IMG/VR virus record: IMGVR_UViG_3300040789_000082 | Coordinates: 1 to 43,121 of that record | Strand: one strand, 5' to 3' | Source of the DNA: a virus | DNA length: 43,121 bases | In this document: positions 25,509-32,632 of the stretch, piece after piece | Position numbering within the stretch: position 1 is the first letter of the stretch | Layout: each line of letters opens with the position of its first letter | Translations under genes and position numbers: made by a program | The notes under the pieces: model-generated | What the model was told of the DNA's origin: nothing | What the model saw: the letters and a program-made list of their open reading frames with translations, nothing else | Databases searched by the model: none

Positions 25509-25579
25509 AACGTAGCGCAGCCGAAGCGATGAATCATCCATCCACCGACCGGTTTTCGGATGCGATATTTCGACCCAAT
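25501..25579 (+). repeat. Inverted 7-mers between A1 and B2
   Basis: ATTGGGCGAA (25501) faces TTCGACCCAAT (ending 25579) across a 79-bp spacer containing GCAGCCGAA/TTCGGATGC and GATGATTCATC-like inner inverted repeats. The corresponding A2-B3 spacer has the same outer boxes but a different inner sequence, so structure rather than sequence is conserved. Confidence 0.6.
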
Positions 25580-25633
25580 GTGAGTGCCGGCGCAGGCCGA
25601 CGTAGGAGGCTTGACGCTGGCAGTTTATTGGGC
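25573..25633 (+). repeat. Hairpin repeat B2
   Basis: Bounded by ACCCAAT (25573-25579) and ATTGGGC (25627-25633), it contains GTGAGTGCCGGCGCAGGCCG and GGCTTGACGCTGGCAG forming an imperfect hairpin. It is nearly identical to B1 over about 55 bp. Confidence 0.75.
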
Positions 25634-25850
25634 GCGGTGCGGGTCGTCACTTGCAAGTATGATCGCGCTAGCCTACTTTTGCTGGTGCCATATCCATCAT
25701 TCATCACGTAGCATCTGCTATGATCTTTCAAGTCATCATTCACAACTTAGGGGACAGGATTGGCCTGCGGCGGGAGTCGCGGGCGTCTACCGACTGCGAA
25801 AGCGGATGGATGGATATGGCACTTTCCTGCTCCCCGCTTTATTCTTTCCA
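25634..25850. repeat. Non-coding leader of cassette 2 with 14-bp inverted repeat
   Basis: GTGCCATATCCATC (25685-25698) is repeated inverted at 25809-25822 (GATGGATATGGCAC), and a third, direct copy of TGCCATATCCATCC overlaps the start of the next gene at 25852. The 110 bp between the arms have no convincing gene. It could be a structured RNA, a miniature insertion or a regulatory stem. Confidence 0.5.
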
Positions 25851-26141
25851 ATGCCATATCCATCCAACCTACAGCCGGAGCTTTCCCGGCTGACTCCTGA
25901 GGCCCAGGAGTACATCACCTCCCTTCAGTCCGACAGCCAGCAGCTGCGTCAGCTTCTCCCGGAAGACCCGGGAGAAGACAAGCGGCTGCTCTTCCTCCTC
26001 GGGCTCTGCGTGGCCACCTTCGCTGCCAACGAAATGGATAGCCCCGCCCGTGCCCATCGCATCGACCTCCTGACTGGCTTCTACGAGCGGGTAGGGGAGA
26101 CCACCTATTTCGTCACCAACAATCAACATCCCCATGGATAG
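25851..26141 (+). CDS. Small protein of cassette 2, 96 aa
   Basis: An acidic helical protein from ATG 25851 (MPYPSNLQPELSRLTPEAQE at the N-terminus) with a hydrophobic LLFLLGLCVATFAAN patch that is more likely a buried helix than a membrane segment. It overlaps the antirepressor gene by 8 bases, so the two form a mini-operon within one cassette. No family is recognised. Confidence 0.5.
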   Translation: MPYPSNLQPELSRLTPEAQEYITSLQSDSQQLRQLLPEDPGEDKRLLFLLGLCVATFAANEMDSPARAHRIDLLTGFYERVGETTYFVTNNQHPHG

Positions 26142-26658
26142 TCCACAGTACCTAGAGTTCAATGATCACCAGATTGCAATCGTATCCGCTGATGGAACGC
26201 ACTGGGTGGCTATCAAGCCACTCTGTGAAGCTCTCGGGGTCAATTACAAACACCAACAACAGGTCATCTCGCAGGACGAGAAATTGAGTCAGTTGTCTTG
26301 TCTACACAAGACAACTGGGGCTGATGGGAAGGGCTATTCAATGCTCTGCTTACCCTACCGGTACATCTACGGATACCTGTTTTCGATCAGCTCGACGTCC
26401 CCAGCTCTGAGGGAGTATCAGTGGAAGTGCTACGACGTGCTCTACGATTACTTCCATGGCATCCTCTCGAAGCGTAAGCAATTGCTAAAGCAAAGTCGAG
26501 ACGCGGAAGCACGCATTCAAGAGCTAGAAGATAAGTACGCAGCAGAGGAAGAGTACCAGGAGCTACAGCACCTACGTAAATTCCGCAAGCAGGTACCCCA
26601 TAGTCTCAAGCGGTTGGATCGTGGTCTCGTCGACGATCAGCTCGAACTTGATTTGTGA
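26134..26658 (+). CDS. Phage antirepressor, P22_AR_N-type
   Basis: A 174-residue protein with the N-terminal antirepressor domain: YLEFNDHQIAIVSADGTHWV, then AIKPLCEALGVNYKHQQQVI, then the GKGYSMLCLPYRYIYGYLFS segment and YQWKCYDVLYDYFHG. A coiled coil follows (KQLLKQSRDAEARIQELEDK). Such proteins inactivate CI-like repressors and can trigger induction. Because the repressor here lacks an autoprotease domain, this is a reasonable candidate for its antagonist. The gene is cargo of the second hairpin-bounded cassette and is followed at once by repeat A2. Confidence 0.85.
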   Translation: MDSPQYLEFNDHQIAIVSADGTHWVAIKPLCEALGVNYKHQQQVISQDEKLSQLSCLHKTTGADGKGYSMLCLPYRYIYGYLFSISSTSPALREYQWKCYDVLYDYFHGILSKRKQLLKQSRDAEARIQELEDKYAAEEEYQELQHLRKFRKQVPHSLKRLDRGLVDDQLELDL

Positions 26659-26660
26659 TC

Positions 26661-26714
26661 CTATGGGTAGACGCCGTGCCTTTTGGGCATGGTCGATCTA
26701 GCTGATATTGGGCG
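26661..26714 (+). repeat. Hairpin repeat A2
   Basis: The same hairpin as A1, GTAGACGCCGTGCC with GGGCATGG and TCTAGCTGATATTGGGCG, with only a few substitutions (loop TTTT instead of TTC, and TCGA for ACGT). It starts 3 bases after the antirepressor stop. Confidence 0.75.
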
Positions 26715-26782
26715 CTGTGCTTGTTGATTAGCAATCCGTAGTACTCACTAGGTTTGCTATTTATCTAGCATAGCGGCCCAAT
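26707..26782 (+). repeat. Inverted 7-mers and nested hairpin between A2 and B3
   Basis: ATTGGGC (26707-26713) and GCCCAAT (26776-26782) enclose GCTGTGC/GCATAGC and TAGCAA/TTTGCTA, giving a long cruciform-capable structure. No gene fits here. Confidence 0.65.
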
Positions 26783-26835
26783 GTTTGTGACAGTGCAGGC
26801 CGACGTAGGAGGCTTGACACTGTCACTGTATTGGC
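26776..26835 (+). repeat. Hairpin repeat B3
   Basis: GCCCAAT, then GTGACAGTGCAGGCCG and GGCTTGACACTGTCAC, ending ATTGGC. The arms differ from B1/B2 by compensatory changes (CAGTGAC-type pairing is retained), which argues that the hairpin itself is selected. Confidence 0.75.
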
Positions 26836-26858
26836 TGCTGTTTTTTTAACTTTATACT

Positions 26859-27218
26859 ATGAAATACTTACGAAAAGCCTCTAAATTTTTCACTAAGGGC
26901 ATTAAAGAAACCACTGGCAGTATTGTTGGAGGAGCGTGGGACGGCATCAAGCCAGATGACTGGGACGAGAGACTAGAGAAGCGCCGCGCAGCAGTTGCCA
27001 AAGAGAAGGCTAGAAATAAAATCAAGAACTGGGCCTGGTCGATGTTTGTCTTTGCGGAATGTGGCATCTTGATTTTATGGACAATCAACGCTGAGAGCAA
27101 AACCCTAGCATTTTCTAACCTAGTTGACGACTACGGAATAGCGTTGTTGATTCCAGTGGTGTTATTGATTGCTTTGATTACACTTATCGACACCATTGTT
27201 GATTTGATTGAGGAATAG
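26859..27218 (+). CDS. Small membrane protein of cassette 3
   Basis: A 119-residue protein with a basic N-terminal half and two hydrophobic helices (about residues 61-75 and 91-115). Its G+C is clearly lower than in the phage core genes. A T-rich tract directly precedes the start. The gene is flanked by TATTGGCTGCT (26829) and the inverted AGCAGCCAATA just after its stop. A superinfection-exclusion or defence function would be typical for such cargo but is not shown. Confidence 0.6.
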   Translation: MKYLRKASKFFTKGIKETTGSIVGGAWDGIKPDDWDERLEKRRAAVAKEKARNKIKNWAWSMFVFAECGILILWTINAESKTLAFSNLVDDYGIALLIPVVLLIALITLIDTIVDLIEE

Positions 27219-27273
27219 CAGCCAATATAGGGCTACACGCATTGCCTGATCTGTGCATGACGTACGCCCCTAT
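27217..27273 (+). repeat. Hairpin repeat A3 (divergent)
   Basis: AGCAGCCAATA is followed by ATAGGG...CCCTAT arms (27227-27273) with CGCATTGCC and GTGCATGACG inside. It aligns with A1/A2 at TATAGG, ACGC, TGCC and GCATG but is clearly diverged. It closes the third cassette. Confidence 0.55.
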
Positions 27274-27342
27274 CATGCATTGCGCTTTCCGTACACCGCG
27301 CGCGCTTCAAAGGCGCAACTCCGACTGTAGCTGAGCGACGAG

Positions 27343-27377
27343 GTCCTTTTTATTCTTGGGTTTCGCTACCACATTTG
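27343..27377 (+). promoter_or_regulatory. Putative phage late promoter before lysozyme
   Basis: GTCCTTT at 27343-27349 and TTTG at 27374-27377 are 31 nt apart. The ATG at 27382 follows the second box by 4 nt, predicting a leaderless mRNA. Confidence 0.6.
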
Positions 27378-27381
27378 TCGG

Positions 27382-28131
27382 ATGCTGATTCCCCTAATAT
27401 TCATCCTGGTTTTCGCTGGTGTTCTAGCGACGTTGCTTTTCCGCAGAAAGGCTACTGAGCCCAGCATCGGCGTTGCCCATACACCCGATGATGAGTACTC
27501 TATTCAGGACACCCTCGCTATCGTTGCCCTCGATACGGTGGTCGTGCGCCCCATTGTCGCGCAACCTACCGTAGTCAACCAGGACAGACCGGCTATCTCC
27601 TTCGAAATCGCCTATGAACCTGTCAAGGCGATTGAGGGAGGATACCAGCGACTACGAGCTGATCGGGGGAACTACAACTCCAGGGGAGAGCTGGTAGGCA
27701 CGAACTGGGGCATCGCCGCCCCCGTGGCCGAGCGGTTCTACGGCCGCACTGTCACTACTGCGGATATGCGGGCCCTCACCGAAAGAGAAGCTGCGAAGAT
27801 TTTCCGCCGGCTATTTTGGCTACCGCTGCGCGCTGTCGACTTTCCCACCCAGGAGCTCGCCAACATTGTATTCGACGGCTTCGTCAATCATGGCATCTGG
27901 GGGGTTCGTCTATTACAGCGTGTCCTGCGGGTAGCTGAGGACGGAGTGGTAGGTCCCCGTACCCTGGCGGCGATCCGGGCCCGTGATCCGGATGACGTGT
28001 ATCGAGCCTACTATCAGGCGCGGCTGCAGTTTTACCGCGCCATCGTCCGTAACCGACCCGACCAGAAGGTTTTCGAGCGGGGCTGGCTGCGCCGCCTCAA
28101 TCGCTACCGGCCTGCTGAACTACCTGCTTAG
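27382..28131 (+). CDS. Membrane-anchored lysozyme, GH108-type, with peptidoglycan-binding domain
   Basis: A 249-residue endolysin. Residues 2-20 form an N-terminal membrane or SAR-type signal anchor. The glycosyl hydrolase 108-like core follows, with the likely catalytic Glu85 in AIEGGYQ, then RGNYNSRGELVGTNWGIAAP. A C-terminal peptidoglycan-binding domain contains LLQRVLRVAEDGVVGPRTLA. It degrades host peptidoglycan at lysis. The export signal would let it reach the periplasm without a canonical holin. It is alone behind a late promoter, with no holin gene adjacent. A 670-bp non-coding region follows. Confidence 0.85.
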   Translation: MLIPLIFILVFAGVLATLLFRRKATEPSIGVAHTPDDEYSIQDTLAIVALDTVVVRPIVAQPTVVNQDRPAISFEIAYEPVKAIEGGYQRLRADRGNYNSRGELVGTNWGIAAPVAERFYGRTVTTADMRALTEREAAKIFRRLFWLPLRAVDFPTQELANIVFDGFVNHGIWGVRLLQRVLRVAEDGVVGPRTLAAIRARDPDDVYRAYYQARLQFYRAIVRNRPDQKVFERGWLRRLNRYRPAELPA

Positions 28132-28308
28132 TCAGCTCACGAAGTCCAGTATAAGTTTGCTACCGCACCCGATCGGGTAGGGGAAGGGTCTGACTGACGT
28201 CTATATCTACGATTACAGTCGTATATTTTTTAAAACATTTTTGCAGCCGGCTGATTTTATCCTTCGGTTTCAGCAGACCATATGTTTTTGGGTTTTCAAT
28301 ACATATTT
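28132..28308. other. Intergenic region after lysozyme
   Basis: AT-rich sequence with no supported gene. It holds T/A tracts (about 28218-28245) but no clear hairpin with a U tract. It leads into the GGTTACA cluster. Confidence 0.4.
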
Positions 28309-28541
28309 TGTAACCGAATAGATAGTATGCTGATTGACAATTAGTTAAGTGCCGAAAATGCCGTTACAAATTGGTTACATCAATGTAACCGGATGTAACC
28401 GATTTGTAACCAAAACCCCGGTTACAAATTGGTTACAAAATTTTAACGATTTTGTAACCGTGTAACTTACTGTAATTCAATGCGTTACATCCGGTTACAT
28501 CGGTTACATTTTGAATTGACACTTAGACCCGGTTGGTTACA
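28309..28541. repeat. GGTTACA/TGTAACC repeat cluster (iteron-like)
   Basis: Eleven exact copies of GGTTACA or its complement lie within 233 bp: TGTAACC at 28309, 28384, 28394, 28405 and 28453; GGTTACA at 28373, 28420, 28431, 28493, 28502 and 28535. Near-copies sit at 28362, 28461 and 28483. Both orientations are mixed and spacings are often 9-11 bp or about one helical turn, for example 28384/28394/28405 and 28420/28431. The local sequence is AT-rich and has no gene. This is the pattern of an origin-type iteron array or a multi-site operator. The remaining 28542-28803 shows no supported gene. Confidence 0.75.
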
Positions 28542-28803
28542 AAATCTGCTCAATTTGGGGTACAGCTACCGAAGTTCCCTTGACAGTATTATGACAGTTG
28601 GAACACGTTGTTGGAAATTAAAACCTTCATCCTGTACGTATTTAAACATATTGTTGGGTTATACCTGGCAAAATTTTCTACCTTCACCGCCGATTTTCGC
28701 AGTTCAAGTGTCCACCGGACAGGTGAACTGTTCCCTACTGCTCATGGGGAGCTTCGTCATCCGATTGATCGGGTGGCGAAGCACACCATTGCACCGTTAC
28801 TAA

Positions 28804-29469
28804 ATGGCTTCGATTACCATCAGCATCGTAGGCAGAGCCGTCCTTGTGGTCGGTAGGTTAGTGGGGGTACTTGCGGACATGTGGACAAGAGTAATCGAAA
28901 CCCTCGGGGGTAAGGCCAGCGCCGGGGGGTACCTGGCAATGCTGCTTGCGGTCTTGAGCTTTATCGTACAATTCGCGACCCTAGAAAAGTCGAAGACGGA
29001 CTACGCCTTCGAGGTAATTAAGGAGGACAATGCCTACCTGCGTAAGGAGAATAGCGGTTTGCGCATAGAAAACATCAGCCTACAGCAGGACCTCATGGAA
29101 CGTGATGCGAGTCTGAACATCCTGACGGCCACTCGTGGAGACGAACCCATCATCGCCTGGGCCAAGGACCGCGAAGGGCGCTATATCGAATTCAACCGAG
29201 CATTCGAAGAGCAAGTACTTATACCGCAGGGACTCGACCCCCACGACGCGCTCTTTCATACCGACCTCGAACTATGGTCGGATACAGCCCGCAGCCGCAT
29301 CTACCGGCAGCACGACCTCGAAGTGATGCGGACCCGCAAGCGGAAGAAATTCTATGAGAAGATGAAGTTCGACGGCACCATTGTACCCTACGTATCGGAA
29401 AAATACCCGCTGATTCTGATGAATCGGGTAGTTGGCACGGGTGGCCAAGCCTACGAAGACTGCCGGTAA
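28804..29469 (+). CDS. Membrane-anchored coiled-coil PAS-domain protein
   Basis: A 221-residue protein. The N-terminus has two hydrophobic stretches (about residues 5-24 and 43-60), then a coiled coil (about 70-100, EVIKEDNAYLRKENSGLRIE), then a PAS-like domain (about 108-205) with IIAWAKDREGRYIEFNRAFE and the terminal YPLILMNRVVGTGGQAYE strand pattern. PAS domains sense small molecules or redox state in bacterial kinases, but no kinase or cyclase output domain follows here. It lies between the repeat cluster and a late promoter. It may be a truncated sensor used as a lysis or lysogeny timer, or simply a spanin-like scaffold; both are inference. Confidence 0.6.
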   Translation: MASITISIVGRAVLVVGRLVGVLADMWTRVIETLGGKASAGGYLAMLLAVLSFIVQFATLEKSKTDYAFEVIKEDNAYLRKENSGLRIENISLQQDLMERDASLNILTATRGDEPIIAWAKDREGRYIEFNRAFEEQVLIPQGLDPHDALFHTDLELWSDTARSRIYRQHDLEVMRTRKRKKFYEKMKFDGTIVPYVSEKYPLILMNRVVGTGGQAYEDCR

Positions 29470-29470
29470 G

Positions 29471-29504
29471 GTCCTTTCCATCGGACATTTCTGGGGTGAC
29501 ATTG
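29471..29504 (+). promoter_or_regulatory. Putative phage late promoter, GTCCTTT...ATTG
   Basis: GTCCTTT at 29471-29477 starts 2 bases after the stop of the PAS gene, and ATTG at 29501-29504 is 30 nt downstream. The 13-mer GTCCTTTCCATCG is shared exactly with 38288-38300. Here the next start (29557) is about 50 nt further on, so this unit would have a leader. Confidence 0.5.
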
Positions 29505-29556
29505 GGATTCATTCGGAAGAACATTCTTCACCTTATAATCAATCCCCCTTCCTGCC

Positions 29557-30090
29557 ATGGCCAAAATTCGCCAACTCCAATTCCGTAGTCTCGACGCTCC
29601 CCGCGCCATTGAACGCCAGAGCGGCGGTAGTCTTGGGGTAGATAATATCAAGACGGTGATCACCGTCATTGTCACCTTCTTCGTCGACCTGATTCTGTCG
29701 ATCAACGACCGCAAATTCAGCCGCATCATTGCCACTCTCTTCGGCATGCTGCAGTACGGTAACCTCATCGTGCTGGGTAAGGAAGCCTGGAACGAGGTGA
29801 AGGATACCGACCTGGTCGAATCCAACGACCTGGTGGCACACTTCGCCGCCGAGTTCGACATCAAGGATGATGAGACCGAGCGTATCATCGAATATGCCGT
29901 AGGCCTTATCCCGCGGATCTACGAACTCGTCCTGGATAGCACCAGTGTAGTCAATCGCGCCATCGCGCTCTACGAGGAGGCCCGCGCCGAGTTTTCTAAG
30001 GATGCCTTCGGTTACGAGCCCCAGGACGTAGTGATCGCTCAGCGCGTGAAACTGGGCACTTCCGCGAAAGGTCAGCGGGCCGCCGCATAG
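29557..30090 (+). CDS. Unassigned protein, 177 aa
   Basis: A soluble helical protein with a hydrophobic segment around residues 32-47 (KTVITVIVTFFVDLIL) and a conserved-looking DTDLVESNDLVAHFAAEFDI stretch. I have seen similar proteins in Bacteroidota phages but know no function. It is the only gene between the promoter at 29471 and the strong terminator at 30121, so it forms a monocistronic unit and is probably made in quantity. Confidence 0.55.
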   Translation: MAKIRQLQFRSLDAPRAIERQSGGSLGVDNIKTVITVIVTFFVDLILSINDRKFSRIIATLFGMLQYGNLIVLGKEAWNEVKDTDLVESNDLVAHFAAEFDIKDDETERIIEYAVGLIPRIYELVLDSTSVVNRAIALYEEARAEFSKDAFGYEPQDVVIAQRVKLGTSAKGQRAAA

Positions 30091-30120
30091 GACCGCTCCA
30101 GAACATCGAAATACATTGTG

Positions 30121-30164
30121 GAGCCCCTATATTGCGAGCCAAGCAGTAGGGGCTCTACTTTTTT
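30121..30164 (+). terminator. Strong rho-independent terminator
   Basis: GAGCCCCTA (30121-30129) pairs perfectly with TAGGGGCTC (30147-30155), followed by TACTTTTTT. It ends the 29557 unit. Confidence 0.85.
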
Positions 30165-30176
30165 AAGCACTGCCCC

Positions 30177-30671
30177 ATGACGATTTCGGTTTCCGTACCC
30201 CTAATTCCCTACCTGTACAAGTTCCTTCTGTGGAAGGAGCGACTTGCTCCCGGCGATCTACTGGATCTTATCGGTTCGAAGGGCGACGTAGCTTACGTAC
30301 TGGGAGGAATGCTCACCACGAAGGTGCAGGCGCGCTACGACGATACGGAGAAGCTAAGCGACACCTATACTGAGGAGATTCGGGTCAAGCTGGACACCCG
30401 ACGTCTTAATAGTGGGCGGGTGGTCATCTCGGACGCCAACGTGCGGATGTTCAATCAGTTCTTGCGCAAGAATTTGCACGAGCTGCTGCTCGAACGGATC
30501 ATGAACGGGATGCGGCACAAGCAGAAGGAGTGCAACATCATCTACGACTTTATCCGCGAACTGGGCATGGAAGACGACGTGAGTTTCGATACCCTGAAAA
30601 AGGCCCAAACTCGACTCAGAAAGTCCAAAAAAATACCTGCCTTTCGCTCCCATAATCGTCGGAGGGCCTGA
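30177..30671 (+). CDS. Unassigned basic protein, 164 aa
   Basis: A basic helical protein whose C-terminal third (EDDVSFDTLKKAQTRLRKSK) resembles a small family in Bacteroidota phages that I cannot name. It begins MTISVSVPLIPYLYKFLLWK and ends in a strongly basic tail, so nucleic acid binding is possible. It sits between a terminator and the head genes. A regulatory role is conceivable, but nothing in the sequence proves it. Confidence 0.5.
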   Translation: MTISVSVPLIPYLYKFLLWKERLAPGDLLDLIGSKGDVAYVLGGMLTTKVQARYDDTEKLSDTYTEEIRVKLDTRRLNSGRVVISDANVRMFNQFLRKNLHELLLERIMNGMRHKQKECNIIYDFIRELGMEDDVSFDTLKKAQTRLRKSKKIPAFRSHNRRRA

Positions 30672-30791
30672 AACCTAGCGTAGCTGACGCTTTCAACTTG
30701 AATCCGGGTAAAACCTGCTGTCCTCTGATACCCTGAATATCTACGCCCTTGCGCCTGCGCCCCCGCCGGCGAACGAAGAAAACCAAATCGC

Positions 30792-31277
30792 ATGACGCCA
30801 CGCATTGATCGCTACTGTAAGGGAAGTCCGCCCGGATTGATGCGCGTAGAGTACGTCTACCTGAAGGATGTGGATCCTGATAGTCTCTGGGGGATTACCG
30901 CGCCGAACTGGAACCGGCCCTACGGAGCGCTTCTCCTGGACGGCGACTGGCAGACGATGCCGTCCCTGCCGACCCCGTCCTGGACGGAGGAAAGCGGAGA
31001 GACCGAACAGGGGGTACGGTACCGGCACCGCATCCGGCTGCGCAACATGGAGACACATCCCTCGGCCAGCGCGGTACTGGGAGCCCTCGCCCGCCGCCGG
31101 CTGCTACTGCGCATTACCAACCGGGCGGGGCAGCGCTGGGTGTGCGGAAACGCCGAACAAGGGTGGTCACTAGGCTACCGGCGTAGCAGTGGCGGTAACG
31201 GGCAATCGAAGGGCTACCAGATCGATCTACAGACCGAGACCAGTCAGAGCGCCGCGGGCTGGGAGCCCTTCCTGTAG
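30792..31277 (+). CDS. Unassigned head/tail-region protein, 161 aa
   Basis: A beta-rich protein with MRVEYVYLKDVDPDSLWGIT near the N-terminus, a central RYRHRIRLRNMETHPSA stretch and a QIDLQTETSQSAAGWEPFL C-terminus. Its place directly upstream of the protease and capsid genes suggests a structural or completion protein. No family is recognised. The preceding 120 bp show no clear promoter. Confidence 0.55.
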   Translation: MTPRIDRYCKGSPPGLMRVEYVYLKDVDPDSLWGITAPNWNRPYGALLLDGDWQTMPSLPTPSWTEESGETEQGVRYRHRIRLRNMETHPSASAVLGALARRRLLLRITNRAGQRWVCGNAEQGWSLGYRRSSGGNGQSKGYQIDLQTETSQSAAGWEPFL

Positions 31278-31323
31278 ACCGCGCTTACCATGGCGGGTAG
31301 GTAGGGTAGGTAGGAGTGGTAGC

Positions 31324-31358
31324 GTCCTTTGCGCGGGTAGTCGACCGTATCACCTTTG
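31324..31358 (+). promoter_or_regulatory. Putative phage late promoter before head genes
   Basis: GTCCTTT at 31324-31330 and TTTG at 31355-31358 are 31 nt apart. The ATG at 31364 follows by 5 nt. This arrangement decides the start of the protease gene against the GTG at 31316. Confidence 0.6.
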
Positions 31359-31363
31359 GGACC

Positions 31364-32620
31364 ATGCCGAAGCCGCGTACGCTACCCTTTCAGATCATGA
31401 CCTACCCCGAGGAGGGGCAGGCGACGATCTACGTGTACGGCTACATCGGCGAGTGGTCCAGCTACTGGAACGACAACGAGGCGGACCGCGATAACACCGC
31501 GCTTAACCTGATATCGGAACTCAACGACCTGGCCGCCCGCTACGACCGGATCAACCTGCGGATCAATTCGCCGGGTGGTGAGGTAATGGAGGGCAATGCG
31601 ATGGTCAACGCTATTCGCTCCTGTCAGGCCGAAGTGCACACCTACAACGATGGGGTAGCGGCCTCCATGGCCGCCGATCTCTGGCTGGCGGGTGATCATC
31701 GCCACATGGCGCGCAACGCCATGTTGATGATCCACCCGGTAAGCACGTTCGCTTACGGTAATGCGCGTGACCTACGACAGGTAGCTGACGACCTGGACAA
31801 GTTCGACACGGCAAGCATTGCCAGTCTCGCCCAGGCCATGGACCTGTCCGAGGATGCCGCCCGCGAGCGCTTCTTTTCTACCTACGAGGATAACTGGCTC
31901 ACCCACTCGGAGGTAGAAGGCCTGGGACTGATCTCAGAGCAAACGGAAGCCTACGAGGCTGGGGCTCCCCTTGCTCCCGAGCAGGCCCGCACCATGAACT
32001 ACTCTCAGCTCATCGAGCATTTCCGGCCCACCAACGCCGGCCGCGGCGAGGCGCAAGACCCTAAACGCTCGGCTAGCGGTAAGCCCAGCAGCGTGATGGG
32101 TCGCATTCGCCGGTTTCTAGCCCCCGCCGCTACGGCTGAGCAATCATCTTCTTCTCCCACGAAAAACACTTCTCCCGTGACCCCACAGGAACTCCGTCAG
32201 GCCCTATCCGCAGGCGAACTTACCCCCGCCGATCTGCAGGCCGCTCTGAACGAAAGTCAGGAATCTACCAGCCAGGTAGCAACCGGGCAGGAGGCCCCTT
32301 CCCAGGAAGCCCCGGCCCCGGGGGAGCAGGCACCCGCCGGCGACGGCGGCTTAGCCGCCGCTATTCAGGCTGCTCAAGCGCCACTCCTGGAGCAAATCCA
32401 GTCGCTGCAGGAGCAAGTACAGCAACTCGGTGACAGCCCCGGAGCCACCCCCGCCGGGGTCAGTGCAGGGCAGGACCCGTCCGCGTCGACGGCCAGTGCA
32501 GCCGTCCAAGAGGATGCCCGCCGGTGTAGCCAGCAGGCAAGCGCCGGCATCAACCCATTCGCTCAATACGACCGTCCGACGCTTCCCCTGACCGGGGAGG
32601 AGTCCGAGGCCGCCCAATAA
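31364..32620 (+). CDS. ClpP-like (S14) head maturation protease fused to scaffold-like region
   Basis: A 418-residue protein from ATG 31364. Residues about 8-200 are a ClpP/S14 phage protease: INSPGGEV (68-74), catalytic Ser101 in NDGVAASMAADLWLAG, His124 in MLMIHPVS, then NWLTHSEVEGLGL. The rest is low-complexity and rich in Ala, Gln, Glu and Pro, with a coiled coil near residues 325-350 (LLEQIQSLQEQVQQLG), as expected for a built-in scaffold. It processes the prohead. The major capsid gene follows after 12 bases. Confidence 0.88.
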   Translation: MPKPRTLPFQIMTYPEEGQATIYVYGYIGEWSSYWNDNEADRDNTALNLISELNDLAARYDRINLRINSPGGEVMEGNAMVNAIRSCQAEVHTYNDGVAASMAADLWLAGDHRHMARNAMLMIHPVSTFAYGNARDLRQVADDLDKFDTASIASLAQAMDLSEDAARERFFSTYEDNWLTHSEVEGLGLISEQTEAYEAGAPLAPEQARTMNYSQLIEHFRPTNAGRGEAQDPKRSASGKPSSVMGRIRRFLAPAATAEQSSSSPTKNTSPVTPQELRQALSAGELTPADLQAALNESQESTSQVATGQEAPSQEAPAPGEQAPAGDGGLAAAIQAAQAPLLEQIQSLQEQVQQLGDSPGATPAGVSAGQDPSASTASAAVQEDARRCSQQASAGINPFAQYDRPTLPLTGEESEAAQ

Positions 32621-32632
32621 TTCGACCTACCC

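Noticed and set aside
24421-26835. Hairpins as rho-independent terminators
   Set aside because: The A and B hairpins lack a following U tract and are repeated as paired boundaries on both sides of cargo genes.
28309-28541. CRISPR array
   Set aside because: The repeated unit is only 7 bp, occurs in both orientations and has no regular spacers; an iteron or operator array fits better.
28480-28856. Two overlapping open frames after the repeat cluster
   Set aside because: They include part of the GGTTACA repeats, have no promoter or coupling, and translations look random.
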